DNA of 64,000 bases from Leishmania mexicana MHOM/GT/2001/U1103 (taxonomy: Eukaryota > Euglenozoa > Kinetoplastea > Trypanosomatida > Trypanosomatidae): assembly GCF_000234665.1 (NCBI RefSeq), contig NC_018337.1, forward strand, positions 1,248,556 through 1,312,555, in the 5' to 3' direction. The position numbers were made by a program, and so were the translations under genes. The notes under the pieces are model-generated. The model searched no databases. It worked only from the letters and a program-made list of their open reading frames with translations, and was not told where the DNA came from. Each line of letters opens with the position of its first letter. The stretch's first letter is position 1. Below, in pieces: positions 9,810 through 19,951 of the stretch.

Positions 9810-10740
9810 CTGGCGAAGACGACTTGTGCGTATGCGAAGTCGCTAGTCACCTCCTCAGGAACGCCCGTGCGGGGAGGACTGCAGCAGTGGTGGTGGCACC
9901 ATTCACGACATTGCACGCCAACTCCTGTGTGACAAGATCGGCCTTGGTATTCCTGGTGGCTTCGAGTCCGTGCCAACAATTCCACTCTTCTTGTTGACTG
10001 AAAGCACCAAGGGCCAGCTCTGGGTGGGGCCATGACAGTGCGGGATGAGCTGCAAGGGGCCTTGCTCAACCCCACCGTTGGCACGAACGGTATGCCGGGG
10101 AGGCTGCTTTTCAGTGGTGTGGTGGAGACGTACAAAGTCTCACGTGAGCTGCAGGACGACAGTGTGTGCTGCGCGCAGAGGAACGACGAACAGCTGTGGG
10201 ACAAACGGTCTCCACGACTGCCTTGCACCTGTCAAGGAGGTTGCCAAGCACAGGACGGCGGTGGTGTCGCGCGACGAAGGGGACTGTGGCAGCTGGAATG
10301 CGACTACTTCCCTCAACAGATGCCAACCTTCAAGCGCAGTAGCACCGGCACCGTGGGGAACTTCACCTCCGTGAACGTCGCCGGCAAGCAACTTTGCTGC
10401 TTGCCTCTGAGAAGCCCGCAAGGGTGCTTGCCCTGCCAATCCTCGCGGAGCTGAAGGCGTGGGGCATACTCGGTGTGCCATAGAGGAATGCGTGGGTAGA
10501 GGACACATTCAGGGCGCTGTCGAAGCTGCTCGGCAAGGCTCGCATGAAGCTTGGCAGCGTAGACTGCTTTTGAGCGAAGGGGCCGTTTGCTGCCGTGCTC
10601 GGCGCGGCCACAGAAGAATCCCCGGCGGGCTGAACGTCGACCATGGGAGCTAGTGCGGCTGCCGGATCTCCCTCGGTCACATGGTGGGCGGCGGCGGTGG
10701 CAGCGGTGAGCTCATCGCCATGCGCGAATGGAGCCGCACA
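9810..10740 (+). pseudogene. Probable decayed protein-coding gene, unidentified
   Basis: Coding-like segments with G/C-ending codons appear in sequence but in different frames, with stops between them. A splice-acceptor-like AG (9773-9774) is followed by an ATG near 9834 starting MRSLVTSSGTP. The next frame reads DIARQLLCDKIGLGIPGG and FESVPTIPLFLLTEST up to a stop near 10032. Another runs from ATG 10032 (MTVRDELQGALLNP, then GRLLFSGVVETYKVSRELQ). A fourth reads VLALPILAELKAWGILGVP and, past a stop, WVEDTFRALSKLLGKARMKL around 10410-10560. This pattern fits one ancestral ORF broken by several frameshifts. I do not recognise the family. Sequencing error could mimic some shifts but probably not all. 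Confidence 0.45.
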
Positions 10741-11695
10741 TGTTGATTGTGTCATCTCGCTTGTCAGGATTTGTGCCTTTTGTGTGTGTGTGTGTGTGTA
10801 GTCCAGCATGCTTAGCGCACACTAATGCACTTAGGGAGGAAATGTGGATGGCGAAGGACGCCACAGCCGCTCAACCGCCCGGGGAGAAAAAAAAAACATC
10901 GCCATCAGCCTCCCACCACCCCCAACTCACAGATGATGTGTGTCCGTGTGTGTGTGTGTGTGTGTCTACTTGTGTTTTCGTTTGCTTTCGTTTTTTTCCT
11001 CATCATCGCGCGCGTGCAGTGCAGATGAGAAGTGCAGATCACGACCGGATGTGAAAAGTCATTGCGTCCATGGTGAGTGGGTTCTTGGCCCTCTCCCTCC
11101 CCCCTGCGCTCTCCATTCGTTCACTCACCCCGTTGGTTGTGCTCCTCTTCGCCGTTACCTTTGCGCAGCAGCTCTCTTATATATTTGGGCTCAACTGTGT
11201 GTACGTGTGTGCCCGCTCCTGCGTGCCTACCTCGGCGCTGTTGACGCTCTTTCTGCCCTCCTTCCTCCCTGCTGTCTCCGTATTCTTCACATTTTACACA
11301 GACAGCATGAACCCCAGCTGCCTCGCTGAGTGACGAGCGCCGGCGGAGCACATCCACTGCCGTCTGCGACACGGGGATACGTGACGCTGGATTCGGGCAC
11401 ACAGTCCCTTGCGCATGTAGCCGCCTCGGTCACCACCCTGTTTAACAGTCCTACGCGTCGCGCGGGCGTAGCGTTCTCCGAGTGATTGAGCCCTCGCTGA
11501 TGTCCGAAAGCGTGCCTAACGGCTCGCGCACAGTAGCCCTTCGCCCGCGCACTTCAAATGTCTGTGCATCCCAATTTCGATGAAGCACTTATTCTCGCTC
11601 TTCGTGAATGGCACTTACCTTCTCGACGCATCTCTTTCTCTCGCGTTTCTCCAGTAGAGCTGCTACGTTCCTCTGACCGCAGTAGCCCTTTACGA
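10741..11695 (+). other. Spacer before the zinc-ribbon gene
   Basis: GT runs at about 10781-10798 and 10943-10967, and several pyrimidine tracts. An in-frame upstream ATG for the next gene lies at 11558. No independent gene supported. Confidence 0.5.
11653..11654 (+). promoter_or_regulatory. Probable SL acceptor AG that decides the zinc-ribbon start
   Basis: Tract TCTCTTTCTCTCGCGTTTCT then CCAG. If used, it removes ATG 11558 from the mRNA and makes 11696 the first start codon. Confidence 0.5.
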
Positions 11696-12295
11696 ATGCT
11701 TCGGTACGGTATCTCCTACAGCTGCGGCGCGCGACGGATGACGGGGATCGCCTGTGCCGCATCCATGCGTGTCGCAGGTGTCGGGCCGTCCGTGAGTAGT
11801 CCTCTTGATCATTCTACACAGGCAGCCTTGTGCACTCCTGCGCGCCACAAGGCGTCGACAATCCGTATTGCAAATCGGAAGAAGGTTGAGATGTTTGTCG
11901 GGAAGCGCTACCACCTTCCAACACGACTACGCGTTGCAGCACCGGATATTGCTGCGGAGTGGGATCATGAAAAGAACCCCATGCACCTCTACCCGGACAT
12001 CGTGAGCATCGGCTACATGCATCCCGTGTACTGGAAGTGCCAAAGGTGTGCCAATTCGTACGAGATGAGCGTGGAAAAGCGCGTTGTGCGCGGTGGCGGA
12101 TGTCCTGTCTGCGAAGATCGGGAGCTGAGCAGATCCATGGCGTTCAACACCGCAGCCATGGACGCCGGCAGCGCGCATGCCCGTGAAGCTGATGTTGAAA
12201 GTGGTGGTGCTACGCCGTCGCTGCTGCCCGGCGAGGTGAATCCGTCATTGCGACCGAAGCGCACCACGGTGCTTAACTTGCGGACCAAGTACTGA
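11696..12295 (+). CDS. Small zinc-ribbon (DUF4379-like) protein, probably mitochondrial
   Basis: Predicted 199 residues from ATG 11696; the frame opens upstream to ATG 11558 (245 residues), but those codons are T-rich and precede a good splice acceptor. The N-terminus (MLRYGISYSCGARRM...) is basic and hydroxylated, like a mitochondrial presequence. The core, about residues 84-145, reads APDIAAEWDHEKN, then YWKCQRCANSYEM and RGGGCPVC. This is the pattern of the 'probable zinc ribbon' domain, with cysteines at 115, 118, 136 and 139 in two CxxC pairs. In other proteins this domain occurs as multiple tandem copies; here there is one. It probably binds nucleic acid or protein, but the function is unknown. 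The tail is Ser/Ala-rich. Confidence 0.75.
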   Translation: MLRYGISYSCGARRMTGIACAASMRVAGVGPSVSSPLDHSTQAALCTPARHKASTIRIANRKKVEMFVGKRYHLPTRLRVAAPDIAAEWDHEKNPMHLYPDIVSIGYMHPVYWKCQRCANSYEMSVEKRVVRGGGCPVCEDRELSRSMAFNTAAMDAGSAHAREADVESGGATPSLLPGEVNPSLRPKRTTVLNLRTKY

Positions 12296-13533
12296 GCTGA
12301 AGCGTGGAGAGCAATGAGGTGGGCTGACGGCAGGTGGGCGCTGCTCGCTCATTTGGGTGCGCCGTGGTCGTCCTGTTTTTTTTTTCGTTCTTGTTGCCTC
12401 CCTTTCCCTCCCACACACACACACACACATGAACGTTACACTTCCCAAGCCAAGAACTCTTTGAAGTACACACTAAAGCTCAACAAGTGTCTTCATCAAG
12501 GAGGCGTTGCGTGTCTTTACGGGAGAACGAGATGAACGAGATACTGGACCGGCGTCTGCGCCTTCCGCCGAACACGTTCTGTGCACAAACATAAAGTGGC
12601 TACACTTGAACTCCGATCACCTGCCTCCTCTCACGGTGCTGCGCGCCGCCAATGCAGGCGGGAAGCGGCATGGCTCGCATGCGCCATTCTGTGTCCCTCT
12701 TCATCCCCCTCTCAGCCGACACCTCTCTGCACTGCTACTCCGCCTCTTTGCTGTCGACTTGCGCCCTTGTCTTCTGGGCTACTTTCCTAATGTTGTCTTT
12801 ACCGCTGCTGTCGCCAACGCACCTCATGCCGCGACTACACCCCACAGCTACGGGTAACCCATCGAGCGAGTGATTCTCCTCAGCTCTTCCTCGGAGAACA
12901 TAGAATTCCTCCTTGGCTGGAGCTTCGTTGACCCTCGTCGAGAAAATCGAGGTGGGAGGTGGTAGAAAGCGCACGGGTCGGCGGCGCCGTCACTGTCACT
13001 GCTGCGCCTTCTCACAGACGACTCTCTTCCTCCCCCCATCCGTCTTCTGATAGCTGTTTCTTTCCCTTTCTGTCTTTTGGTCTCTGCTTGCTTGCTTTTC
13101 CATGTTCGTTGTGTCGTTTCGAAGCAGTGGCTCCGAACGGTCGCCCTTTCCTTTGCCATCGTGCTTGTTCTGAGCTCTGTGCGGCGGTGGCTGTGAGAGA
13201 GGGGTGAGGAAGGGATTGCACTTGGCACTTGCCGAGCGCCGCTTCTCTTGGCGATATAGCGCTCATTATGATTTAAATACAGTCGATTACCTAGACTGCA
13301 AACTCCACCCATCCCCACCATCCTCCACATGCACACACGCACACACGTCGTCGCTATCCATCTCTCGCCACTGTCATCATCGGCGTCGTCACTTCAGCGC
13401 GCTGACCATCGCACTGTTTAGGCGGTGCCTTGTCTGCACTTTTCCTTTTACTTTCGCCCCCTTCTGCTTTGCGTTGTCTCTCCCTCCCTCTCTCTGTCCT
13501 TGACCATCTCTCTGCTGCCCCTGCGACCAGGAA
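12296..13533 (+). other. Spacer before the BRAP2-like gene
   Basis: A CA run at 12412-12429 and C/T-rich DNA from 13400 to 13530. No supported gene. Confidence 0.5.
13529..13530 (+). promoter_or_regulatory. Probable SL acceptor AG close to a start codon
   Basis: First AG after a tract of nearly 100 nt of C/T-rich sequence. It leaves only 3 nt before ATG 13534. If this site is used, the gene-encoded 5' UTR is almost nil. Confidence 0.4.
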
Positions 13534-15297
13534 ATGTTGCGCTACGAGGTCATCAAGCAGCGGGGAACGCAGGTGGTCACCCTTCACACCTCTTCCGAAT
13601 CTATTCCAACAACGTTTGTGTGCGGCGAGGTGCGGCTGCTGCGAAAAAAGGCCTTTAAAGGCAGCTTCTTCACCCCTGTCGTCTCCACCAACTATGTCCT
13701 GCTTGTCTTTCCCAGCTCCTGCGCACCGGACGGCGGACAGGTGATGGCACTGTCATCTTCGCTCGCCACGTCAAGCAGCGGTGGTGGCGGTGTCGACGCC
13801 AGTATTTCCACCTTGACACTCGAGGCACAGTCGTGCATCAGTGCGTTTCTTGGCCTAATGGAACACATTCCATTCTGCGTAGCGGACGCGGCAGCGTGCA
13901 GCTTCTCGGGGTGCGCCATCGTCGTTCTCGCCTGTCAAAGCATGAAGGATGTTCTGTCTGTGCTGCAAGTGTGCGCCGAAGTGGCGGGTCAGGGTAACGA
14001 CGTGCGGACGAGCTCCATGTACATCAAGGGATTCCCATGCCTCGAGGGCGCCTCTACGACGGTTGACGCACAAGTTCTCACCTCGTATTATTACATCCCG
14101 ACGTGTCCAATGTGCGGCGACAGGCTTGAGTGCACCATCTCCGGCTACGGCTCCCAGACGCCCCTGTGCACGTGTGCGCAGAGCGGCAGCGCAAGCCAGT
14201 GCACCTGCTTCCTGTGCTCCTCATGCCACCTGTGCCGGCGCTTTGCCGACTCGTTGGAGTACGCCCAACAGCAGCAGCGTCAACAGCAGCCAACTGCGTC
14301 CGCTGCCATCAAGTGCGAGGCCTGCGCGAAGGCAGGGGACCCGTGGATATGCCTTGTCTGCGGTTACGTTGGCTGCAGCCGCTACCAGGCCATGCATGCC
14401 AAGGATCACTGTGTAGCTCAGCAGCACTTCTTCTCCATGAATCTGCTGACGCAGCAGATTTGGGACTACGACGGCGATTGTTTTGTCCACCGTGTTGTCA
14501 TCCTGCTGGACTCCAACACGGGAACCTCCACGTGGATGCAGTTCCCTGGCCGAGATGAGCCGATGCTTGACGACGCCGTCACCGGCGAGAGCGCCGCGAT
14601 GGCAGCCGCCGTCGGCGACACGCCAGAAGCGTGGAAGGCAGAAAAGAAGAGCATCTCGGCCAAGTACGACAAGAAGCTCACCTCATCGCATGCGCAGTAT
14701 GCGATGGTGATCAAGAGCGAGCTGGATGCGAAGCGAGCCCTTTACGAGTCTCAGCTAGCCCAAGAAACAGGCAGCAGCGATGACGACGAAGAGGAACTGG
14801 AAGAGGCCGAGCTCGACAACGGCGCCGCCAGCCCCCGTGCCGAGGAGTTGGAGCGGGGCGAGTACATGGATCTGACAAACGCATTTGAGCCGCTGGAGTC
14901 GGTAATGATGGACCTTGTTGAAAGGCGCCGCAAGACGACGGCTCTGCTGTACGCCGTGAAAAATCTGAAGCACGAGCAGGACACACGGGGCGAGGAGACG
15001 ACGCGCCTCGAGAAACAACTGGAGAGCTGCAAAACGGCGCTGCGAAGTGTCATCCAGCAAAACGTAGCGACGGATCTGCGACTGAGCAGCAGCATACGGG
15101 AGCTGAAAGAGACCCTGCAGGACATTGCGCTGAACGCCGAAACGCAGCGCCGTCTCGCCGCACAACTTGGAGAGCAGGGCGTGTCGCGGGTGGTCCTGGT
15201 CGGTGGCCGCAGCAACGCCGGGAAAGCGCGGAACGGCGCTGCGGCCGCCAGGCGAAGGTCGAACGAAAAAGCGCCGTCAAGCGATGCCGCCAAGTGA
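13534..15297 (+). CDS. BRAP2-like protein: degenerate RING, UBP zinc finger, coiled coil
   Basis: Predicted 587 residues with the order of BRCA1-associated protein 2 (IMP): an N-terminal RNA-recognition-like BRAP2 domain (about 20-185), a RING position (191-234), a UBP-type zinc finger (261-322) and a C-terminal coiled coil (about 455-550). BRAP2 proteins bind ubiquitin through the UBP finger and act as E3 ligases. The UBP finger is well kept: CEAC, WICLVCGYVGCSRY, HAKDHC, QHFFSMNL and IWDYDGDCFVHR. The RING is odd. CPMCGDRLEC opens normally, but the middle is a run of cysteines (LCTCAQ..., CTCFLCSSCHLC) without the usual CxHxxC core. It may have lost E2 binding or use a different zinc arrangement. 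A Q-rich run (245-253) joins the two fingers, and the C-terminus is basic. Confidence 0.85.
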   Translation: MLRYEVIKQRGTQVVTLHTSSESIPTTFVCGEVRLLRKKAFKGSFFTPVVSTNYVLLVFPSSCAPDGGQVMALSSSLATSSSGGGGVDASISTLTLEAQSCISAFLGLMEHIPFCVADAAACSFSGCAIVVLACQSMKDVLSVLQVCAEVAGQGNDVRTSSMYIKGFPCLEGASTTVDAQVLTSYYYIPTCPMCGDRLECTISGYGSQTPLCTCAQSGSASQCTCFLCSSCHLCRRFADSLEYAQQQQRQQQPTASAAIKCEACAKAGDPWICLVCGYVGCSRYQAMHAKDHCVAQQHFFSMNLLTQQIWDYDGDCFVHRVVILLDSNTGTSTWMQFPGRDEPMLDDAVTGESAAMAAAVGDTPEAWKAEKKSISAKYDKKLTSSHAQYAMVIKSELDAKRALYESQLAQETGSSDDDEEELEEAELDNGAASPRAEELERGEYMDLTNAFEPLESVMMDLVERRRKTTALLYAVKNLKHEQDTRGEETTRLEKQLESCKTALRSVIQQNVATDLRLSSSIRELKETLQDIALNAETQRRLAAQLGEQGVSRVVLVGGRSNAGKARNGAAAARRRSNEKAPSSDAAK

Positions 15298-15987
15298 AAT
15301 GACATGTACGTACGTGCGGAGGAGGGTCAAAACTCCCCGATGCTCAGGAGGAAGCTTCTCTTTCAGTGTACCGTTTTGTGTTTCCTCTTGGGGGTCTGCC
15401 ATGGTGATGCGTGTTCTCTCCGTTGCTCCTGCGCAGTCCCTCGAACACCATCGTTAGAGGGGCTTTTGTTGTCTTCCTTCGTGGACAAGCTGACATTTCG
15501 AGTTGCAAGCGCCACAGTGGACTTGCAGCGCCCGAGGATACATGCACACGCCCTCTCGTGTACGTAAACTCCTGCATGCTTGCCAGTGTGTTTGGTGACT
15601 CGGCTGCATCTGAAAACGTGCTTCTTACTGTTTCGCACGTGCCTTCCTTTCCCGCCATTGGCGTGTGTGTCCAAATTTAATCTCCTCGTCATGTGAGCTC
15701 TGCTTCTTGGATGAACGACTGTCTGCACCCTGACGCCTCTCCGGTGTGTCAACATGCACCTCTTCGTTGTTGATTTTTTGCTGCTGTTGTGCCGACGCGC
15801 TACGTCTTCTTGCGCCACTGTACAGGCACTTAGCAACTCTATAAAGACCCCCACACACACCTTTCGATCACTCCCTCTTTTGAGGTAACCGGGGGTTTTC
15901 CTGGTTGTACAGGTGATGCCCGTCGTGCTTTCACACGTCATGTCTGATTCATGCTTTTTTTTGCCTCGCATCTCTTCTACTGTTGCG
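15298..15987 (+). other. 3' flank of the BRAP2-like gene
   Basis: No gene seen. This is probably the 3' UTR leading into SIDER copy B. Confidence 0.5.
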
Positions 15988-16525
15988 GCAGCCCCGATGA
16001 CGGAGGGAGGAGGGGGGAGCGTTTGGCACACCTCGATGTGTACGGTGTCAGGGATCAGTGCCCACTCTGTGGGGAAATCCTGGCAGCCCCTCCCCCTCCT
16101 GTGTCCGCTAATGCCGAGCTACCTCCGGTAGGGATAAGTTCAAGTGCCCGCAACGTAGCGACGTCGGTGCGATGTATCGCTGCTGATGCCGGCGGTGTAG
16201 TCCTGGATTGGCGTGGCGTCGGAGCGACGCGCGACCGTGCACAGGTTTGCGCCACCCGCATGAGGGGCGCAGTGTCAGCGTGACTCAAACGGGGCCCACT
16301 CATCCCTCGCGCTGCCTACGGGGTGGTGGAGCGCCTCCGCCACTCCGCAGGGGTAGGGGTCGTGGTAGGGGCCGTGCGACGATGACTGCGTGGGTGCATT
16401 GCTGTAGCGCGCGTCTGCACGACTGCTTCGCACCACCCGATGTGCCCCTGTTGCAGGCACACCAGGAGTTGCTCGGGTGGTGGCGTATGACTTCATGTTG
16501 CACGGCCGATCGTTGGACACGTTGC
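15988..16525 (+). mobile_element. SIDER-type retroposon, copy B
   Basis: Identical over 538 bp to 3983-4520, in the same orientation. It lies 690 nt after the BRAP2-like stop and 234 nt before the next ATG. The downstream flank starts AAAGGGAGAAGG, possibly the remains of an A-rich tail. An open frame runs through it into the next gene, but no ATG there precedes the predicted splice acceptor, so the element is not coding. Confidence 0.8.
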
Positions 16526-16722
16526 AAAGGGAGAAGGACAACTCAGCGTGGGTGCGCAACTGTGCCAAAACGCTTGATGAGGCGCATGCTCTCACTGGTT
16601 CCGCGAGTCAGATGTTTATCTGCTGCGTGCGCGTCTCTGAAGTTTTGTTGTTGTTACTCGCTCACCCCCCCCCAACGTGTCGCTTTCTTTTCCCGCTTGT
16701 TCTCTCGTCCTTCGTACTCTGA

Positions 16723-16724
16723 AG
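16723..16724 (+). promoter_or_regulatory. Probable SL trans-splice acceptor AG
   Basis: First AG after the pyrimidine tract at 16681-16720. It predicts a 35-nt 5' UTR and supports ATG 16760 over starts inside the SIDER. Confidence 0.55.
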
Positions 16725-16759
16725 CGCCCATTGCGGGAAGCGAAACACAGTCTGTCGTC

Positions 16760-18193
16760 ATGGCGGCCCACGATGCGCTGGTGCTCGGTAACCTTGACGA
16801 TGTTCACATCTCTGTGAATCGCCAGGCTCAGGCAGACACGCTCACAGTGGACGGCGCAGCAGCTCGCCTGCTCTCCGCACTTGCCACCTACACGAAGTTT
16901 GCCGCAGGCACAGACGTCGATACAGAGAACAGTGGCGAAGCGGTGCAAGAAGCGGCCACCCTTTCTCTCATGGCGCACATGCAGCGATTCTCACTGCTGT
17001 GCAATGCAGCACGGACGCCAGAGACGAGCTGCACGAGCGCAGGTGAAGGCAACATCCACAAATGCTTGGATGGCTGGGCAAAGTGGCTCCTGGGCTTCGA
17101 GTCACAGCCGATTGTGCTCGCAAGCAAAGTAGCGCTTTGCCTGCCCCCGCTCCAGGCGTGTTGGCGAGGTGGCTCTGTTCTTGATGGTGCCGGCAGCGCA
17201 CACATCGATCGAATCGAAGAGGCGATCGGTAGTTTCTTCGCCCGCGCGGCGCGTAGATGCGTGAAGGAGTGGGCGGCGCATGGAACACCTCTCCGCACGT
17301 TGCTACCGCCGATGGGGTTGCTGGCCACCTACGCGCGATTCCGCTGGGCATGGAGTCGCTTTACAGAACTCAGGCGCGTTGGCGGCAACGAGCATCTTGG
17401 TGGGGCGGAGAGCAGTATAGCGGTTGTAGGGTCCACCGATGCGATGCAGAGGCAAGCGGACAGAGATATCGATTTTCTAGACATCGCGGGTAAAGTGGAG
17501 TCCTGCCACACCGACAAGCTCACGCGCGAGGTGCTTCTGCATTCGTTGAACGCCATCGATTGGCGAGCGGGGAACGCCGTACCGACTGTGAAGGGGGTCG
17601 CACCGCTCGTCTGGTGCCTGTTCTTGCGCTGCCGGAGCTATGCTCTGCACAATCACTCACAGAGCCACTCCTCCTCCTCTGATTTTTTTGTCCACGAGGC
17701 GTCTGCGCGTCTGGTTGCACAGGTGTTGCGATGCACGGTCGACGGCGTCCGTGTATGCATTGAGAGGCAGGCTGCTGACATGCATGTAGCTCGTGCGAGG
17801 CAGCTGTGTACCTGCGACATTCCGTGTCTTGTGCTGCTGACGCGGCTTTGGTTTACGTGGATCGCATTAGCCACTGATGCAGCAGCAGTGCTTCTACCAC
17901 GCCTAGAGTGCTCGCTTCGGCAACTAGTCTCCTCGGCCGTGAAGCTGCGCGGTGGAGCGGAGACGAAAACTCCTCCATCTAGTGTGGCGGCCGCACTAGA
18001 AGAAAACAGCGGTGAGGCGAGTCGGACAGAACAAGAGACGCTCTTTGTTGAAGTCGCATGGAAGGTGACTCCATTGTCTCTGTCGGAGATCGTGTCCGCC
18101 ACGGCAGCGGTGCCGTGGACTGGTGCGTTTGCCCGTGCCAGTGAAGTACAGGCGGTCCTTGAAAAGCGAACCATTGTTGCGTCGGTCCCGTAA
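16760..18193 (+). CDS. Conserved-looking protein of unknown function, 477 aa
   Basis: No family recognised. The frame is open from inside SIDER B, but the first plausible ATG after the splice acceptor is 16760 (MAAHDALVLGNLDD). The protein looks mostly alpha-helical, rich in Ala, Leu, Ser and Cys, with no clear membrane segment. Tryptophan-containing helices occur at about 95-105 (WAKWLLGFE), 160-170 (CVKEWAAHG) and 190-200 (RFRWAWSRF). Serine/acid-rich low-complexity stretches lie near 310 and 415-430. Helical, Trp-anchored repeats of this kind occur in many scaffold proteins, but I would not name one. G/C-ending codon use matches the neighbouring genes, so it is probably real. Confidence 0.75.
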   Translation: MAAHDALVLGNLDDVHISVNRQAQADTLTVDGAAARLLSALATYTKFAAGTDVDTENSGEAVQEAATLSLMAHMQRFSLLCNAARTPETSCTSAGEGNIHKCLDGWAKWLLGFESQPIVLASKVALCLPPLQACWRGGSVLDGAGSAHIDRIEEAIGSFFARAARRCVKEWAAHGTPLRTLLPPMGLLATYARFRWAWSRFTELRRVGGNEHLGGAESSIAVVGSTDAMQRQADRDIDFLDIAGKVESCHTDKLTREVLLHSLNAIDWRAGNAVPTVKGVAPLVWCLFLRCRSYALHNHSQSHSSSSDFFVHEASARLVAQVLRCTVDGVRVCIERQAADMHVARARQLCTCDIPCLVLLTRLWFTWIALATDAAAVLLPRLECSLRQLVSSAVKLRGGAETKTPPSSVAAALEENSGEASRTEQETLFVEVAWKVTPLSLSEIVSATAAVPWTGAFARASEVQAVLEKRTIVASVP

Positions 18194-18822
18194 GCAGCAA
18201 GCAGCGTGGTGTGCTTTGTTGGCAGCTGTATGCGCGATGCTGTTGAGGTGGTGGGGGGGGCGCTGAGGCCGACAAGATGGACACTGAACAGTGAACAAAA
18301 CATCAGCTGCCACACCCACACACAGATGCAGAGATGCAGATGAGGGCTACCTCATTGGACGGCCACCGCTCATTACCCATATGCATGCACGCCACCAGCA
18401 CCCCCTGAACGGACGAATGCAGTGTATGCCCTCACCTTGGGAGACGACCGTGAGTTAGCGGTCTCGTAGGTGTGTCAGCATGCATCGCACCTCGTGATTT
18501 GCACGAGTCACCTTCTTGCAAGCTTCCCGTCCTCTCGGGAACACGTTCATCCTTTTGTTGTTGTTCTTCCGACGCTGTGCAACATCTCTGCGAGCGACAC
18601 CCAGTCTTTGCGTGTGGAGTCGTATCAAGCCAACCGGTACGAAGCTGACGATCAGGGTGCACGGTAGGCGACACGGTGCACGGCTATGTAGCTGCTGGCT
18701 CGCCTTCCCACCCGCCTCCCCTCCTGCGCCTCCCTCCTCTCTCCTTCATGGGGACTCGGCTCTTGCGGTAACGGGTTCAAGACACACACGCACACACACA
18801 CGCACACGCACACACAGTCGAG
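18194..18822 (+). other. Spacer between the unknown gene and the YbeY gene
   Basis: A CA run (18783-18817) lies directly upstream of the YbeY ATG. No gene seen. Confidence 0.5.
18780..18781 (+). promoter_or_regulatory. Probable SL trans-splice acceptor AG
   Basis: First AG after the C/T tract at about 18700-18750. It predicts a 41-nt 5' UTR. Confidence 0.45.
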
Positions 18823-19464
18823 ATGAAGACGTTCAAACACCTCACGATAACTGGCGCCACGCCCACTCTGCGCCGCGAAACTCGGTACCTGATGCACCTT
18901 CTGCTCACCCTCGAGCGCGCGCCGTACGACACGCGACTCAACCTAGAGTTTGTCTCCCTCGCACACATGCGTCAGCTTAACTACAAGTACAAGGGCTCAG
19001 ATCGGGCCACTGATGTCCTCACCTTCACCCCGGTAGGGAAGGCGGGCAGCTTTGTGAATGATCTTCTCTTCAGCGATTTTCTGGAGAGAGGCGACGGCAA
19101 CAAGGACACAGGAGCCACGCTGACCACCTCACCTACGTGTGCTGGGGCGGTAGGGGCTGAGCCGAACGCCCTGACGCAGTCCATCATCCGCGCTGAGCTG
19201 CTCGACCTCGGCAACATTTTTGTGTCACTCGATTATATGCGCCTGCGATGCCGTCGTTACCCCTCCACTACTCTTCCCCTGGCGCCCTACCTCCATGCGG
19301 CGCTTGTGCACGCTACACTGCACGCGCTGGGCTACGACCACACGAGTCCCGCCCTCCTCCAACAAATGGTACGGAGGGAGCAGCAGCTCGGTCGACAGCT
19401 GGCGATGATCGCGCGCCAGCATCCGAGGTGCCTTCCTCCGCTTAATATGTGGGATACAATGTGA
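18823..19464 (+). CDS. YbeY-family metal-dependent endoribonuclease
   Basis: Predicted 213 residues. YbeY (UPF0054) proteins are single-strand RNases that mature 16S-type rRNA and take part in ribosome quality control; in eukaryotes they act in mitochondria or plastids. The zinc signature is intact: H163-A-T-L-H167-A-L-G-Y-D-H173 matches HxxxHxxGxDH. The upstream TDVLTF (63-68) matches the family's TDVLSF strand. An insertion of about 45 residues (78-125) separates these two motifs and makes the protein longer than the ~150-residue bacterial forms. The ATG immediately follows a CA run. A typical presequence is not obvious, so mitochondrial location is inferred from the family. Confidence 0.88.
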   Translation: MKTFKHLTITGATPTLRRETRYLMHLLLTLERAPYDTRLNLEFVSLAHMRQLNYKYKGSDRATDVLTFTPVGKAGSFVNDLLFSDFLERGDGNKDTGATLTTSPTCAGAVGAEPNALTQSIIRAELLDLGNIFVSLDYMRLRCRRYPSTTLPLAPYLHAALVHATLHALGYDHTSPALLQQMVRREQQLGRQLAMIARQHPRCLPPLNMWDTM

Positions 19465-19951
19465 ATCCGAACTCGCAAAAGAGACGGCGGAAGTGACGGC
19501 CGATGAAACGTTCACAGAACCATTGCACACAGCAAAAAGCGTGTGGGGCATGCTTTCAGGGGGAGGGGTCCCTCGCTGAGATGCGAGTCGCGTCGTTGGG
19601 TGTGCTGAAGCAGAGTTTCCCTCCTGCTCCGCTTGGGAAACGCATACACGTGTCCTGCGCTCTTCGGCCGAATGTTGTTCTTTTTTTTTCTCGCTCCTCA
19701 GAACGCTTACGTGATGTCATGCCGGGCAAGAGCGCAATCTCCTCTCGATTGCCATCGCTGCCGTTCACCTCCCGCTTTCTCGTCCTCGCCCTTCGCTCTC
19801 GCTCTCGACGTTCTCATCGTGCGGCAGTTCCGCTAGGAGATGCGCGGAGGATCAGAGAGCTGGTTGGCGCCTCTTTTATTTTCCATTTTCCACTCGGCAC
19901 CTGCCGCCAAATTTTTCATAAGCGTCGGTCGATCCATTTACCTCTCCCCTC
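19465..19951 (+). other. Spacer before the LRR gene
   Basis: Two T/C-rich tracts end in AGs at 19700-19701 and 19921-19922; either may be the acceptor for the next gene. No gene seen. Confidence 0.5.

Noticed and set aside
16208..16759. N-terminal extension of the 477-aa protein into SIDER B
   Set aside because: It starts at TTG, lies upstream of the predicted splice acceptor, and the same bases are present as non-coding repeat at 3983-4520.
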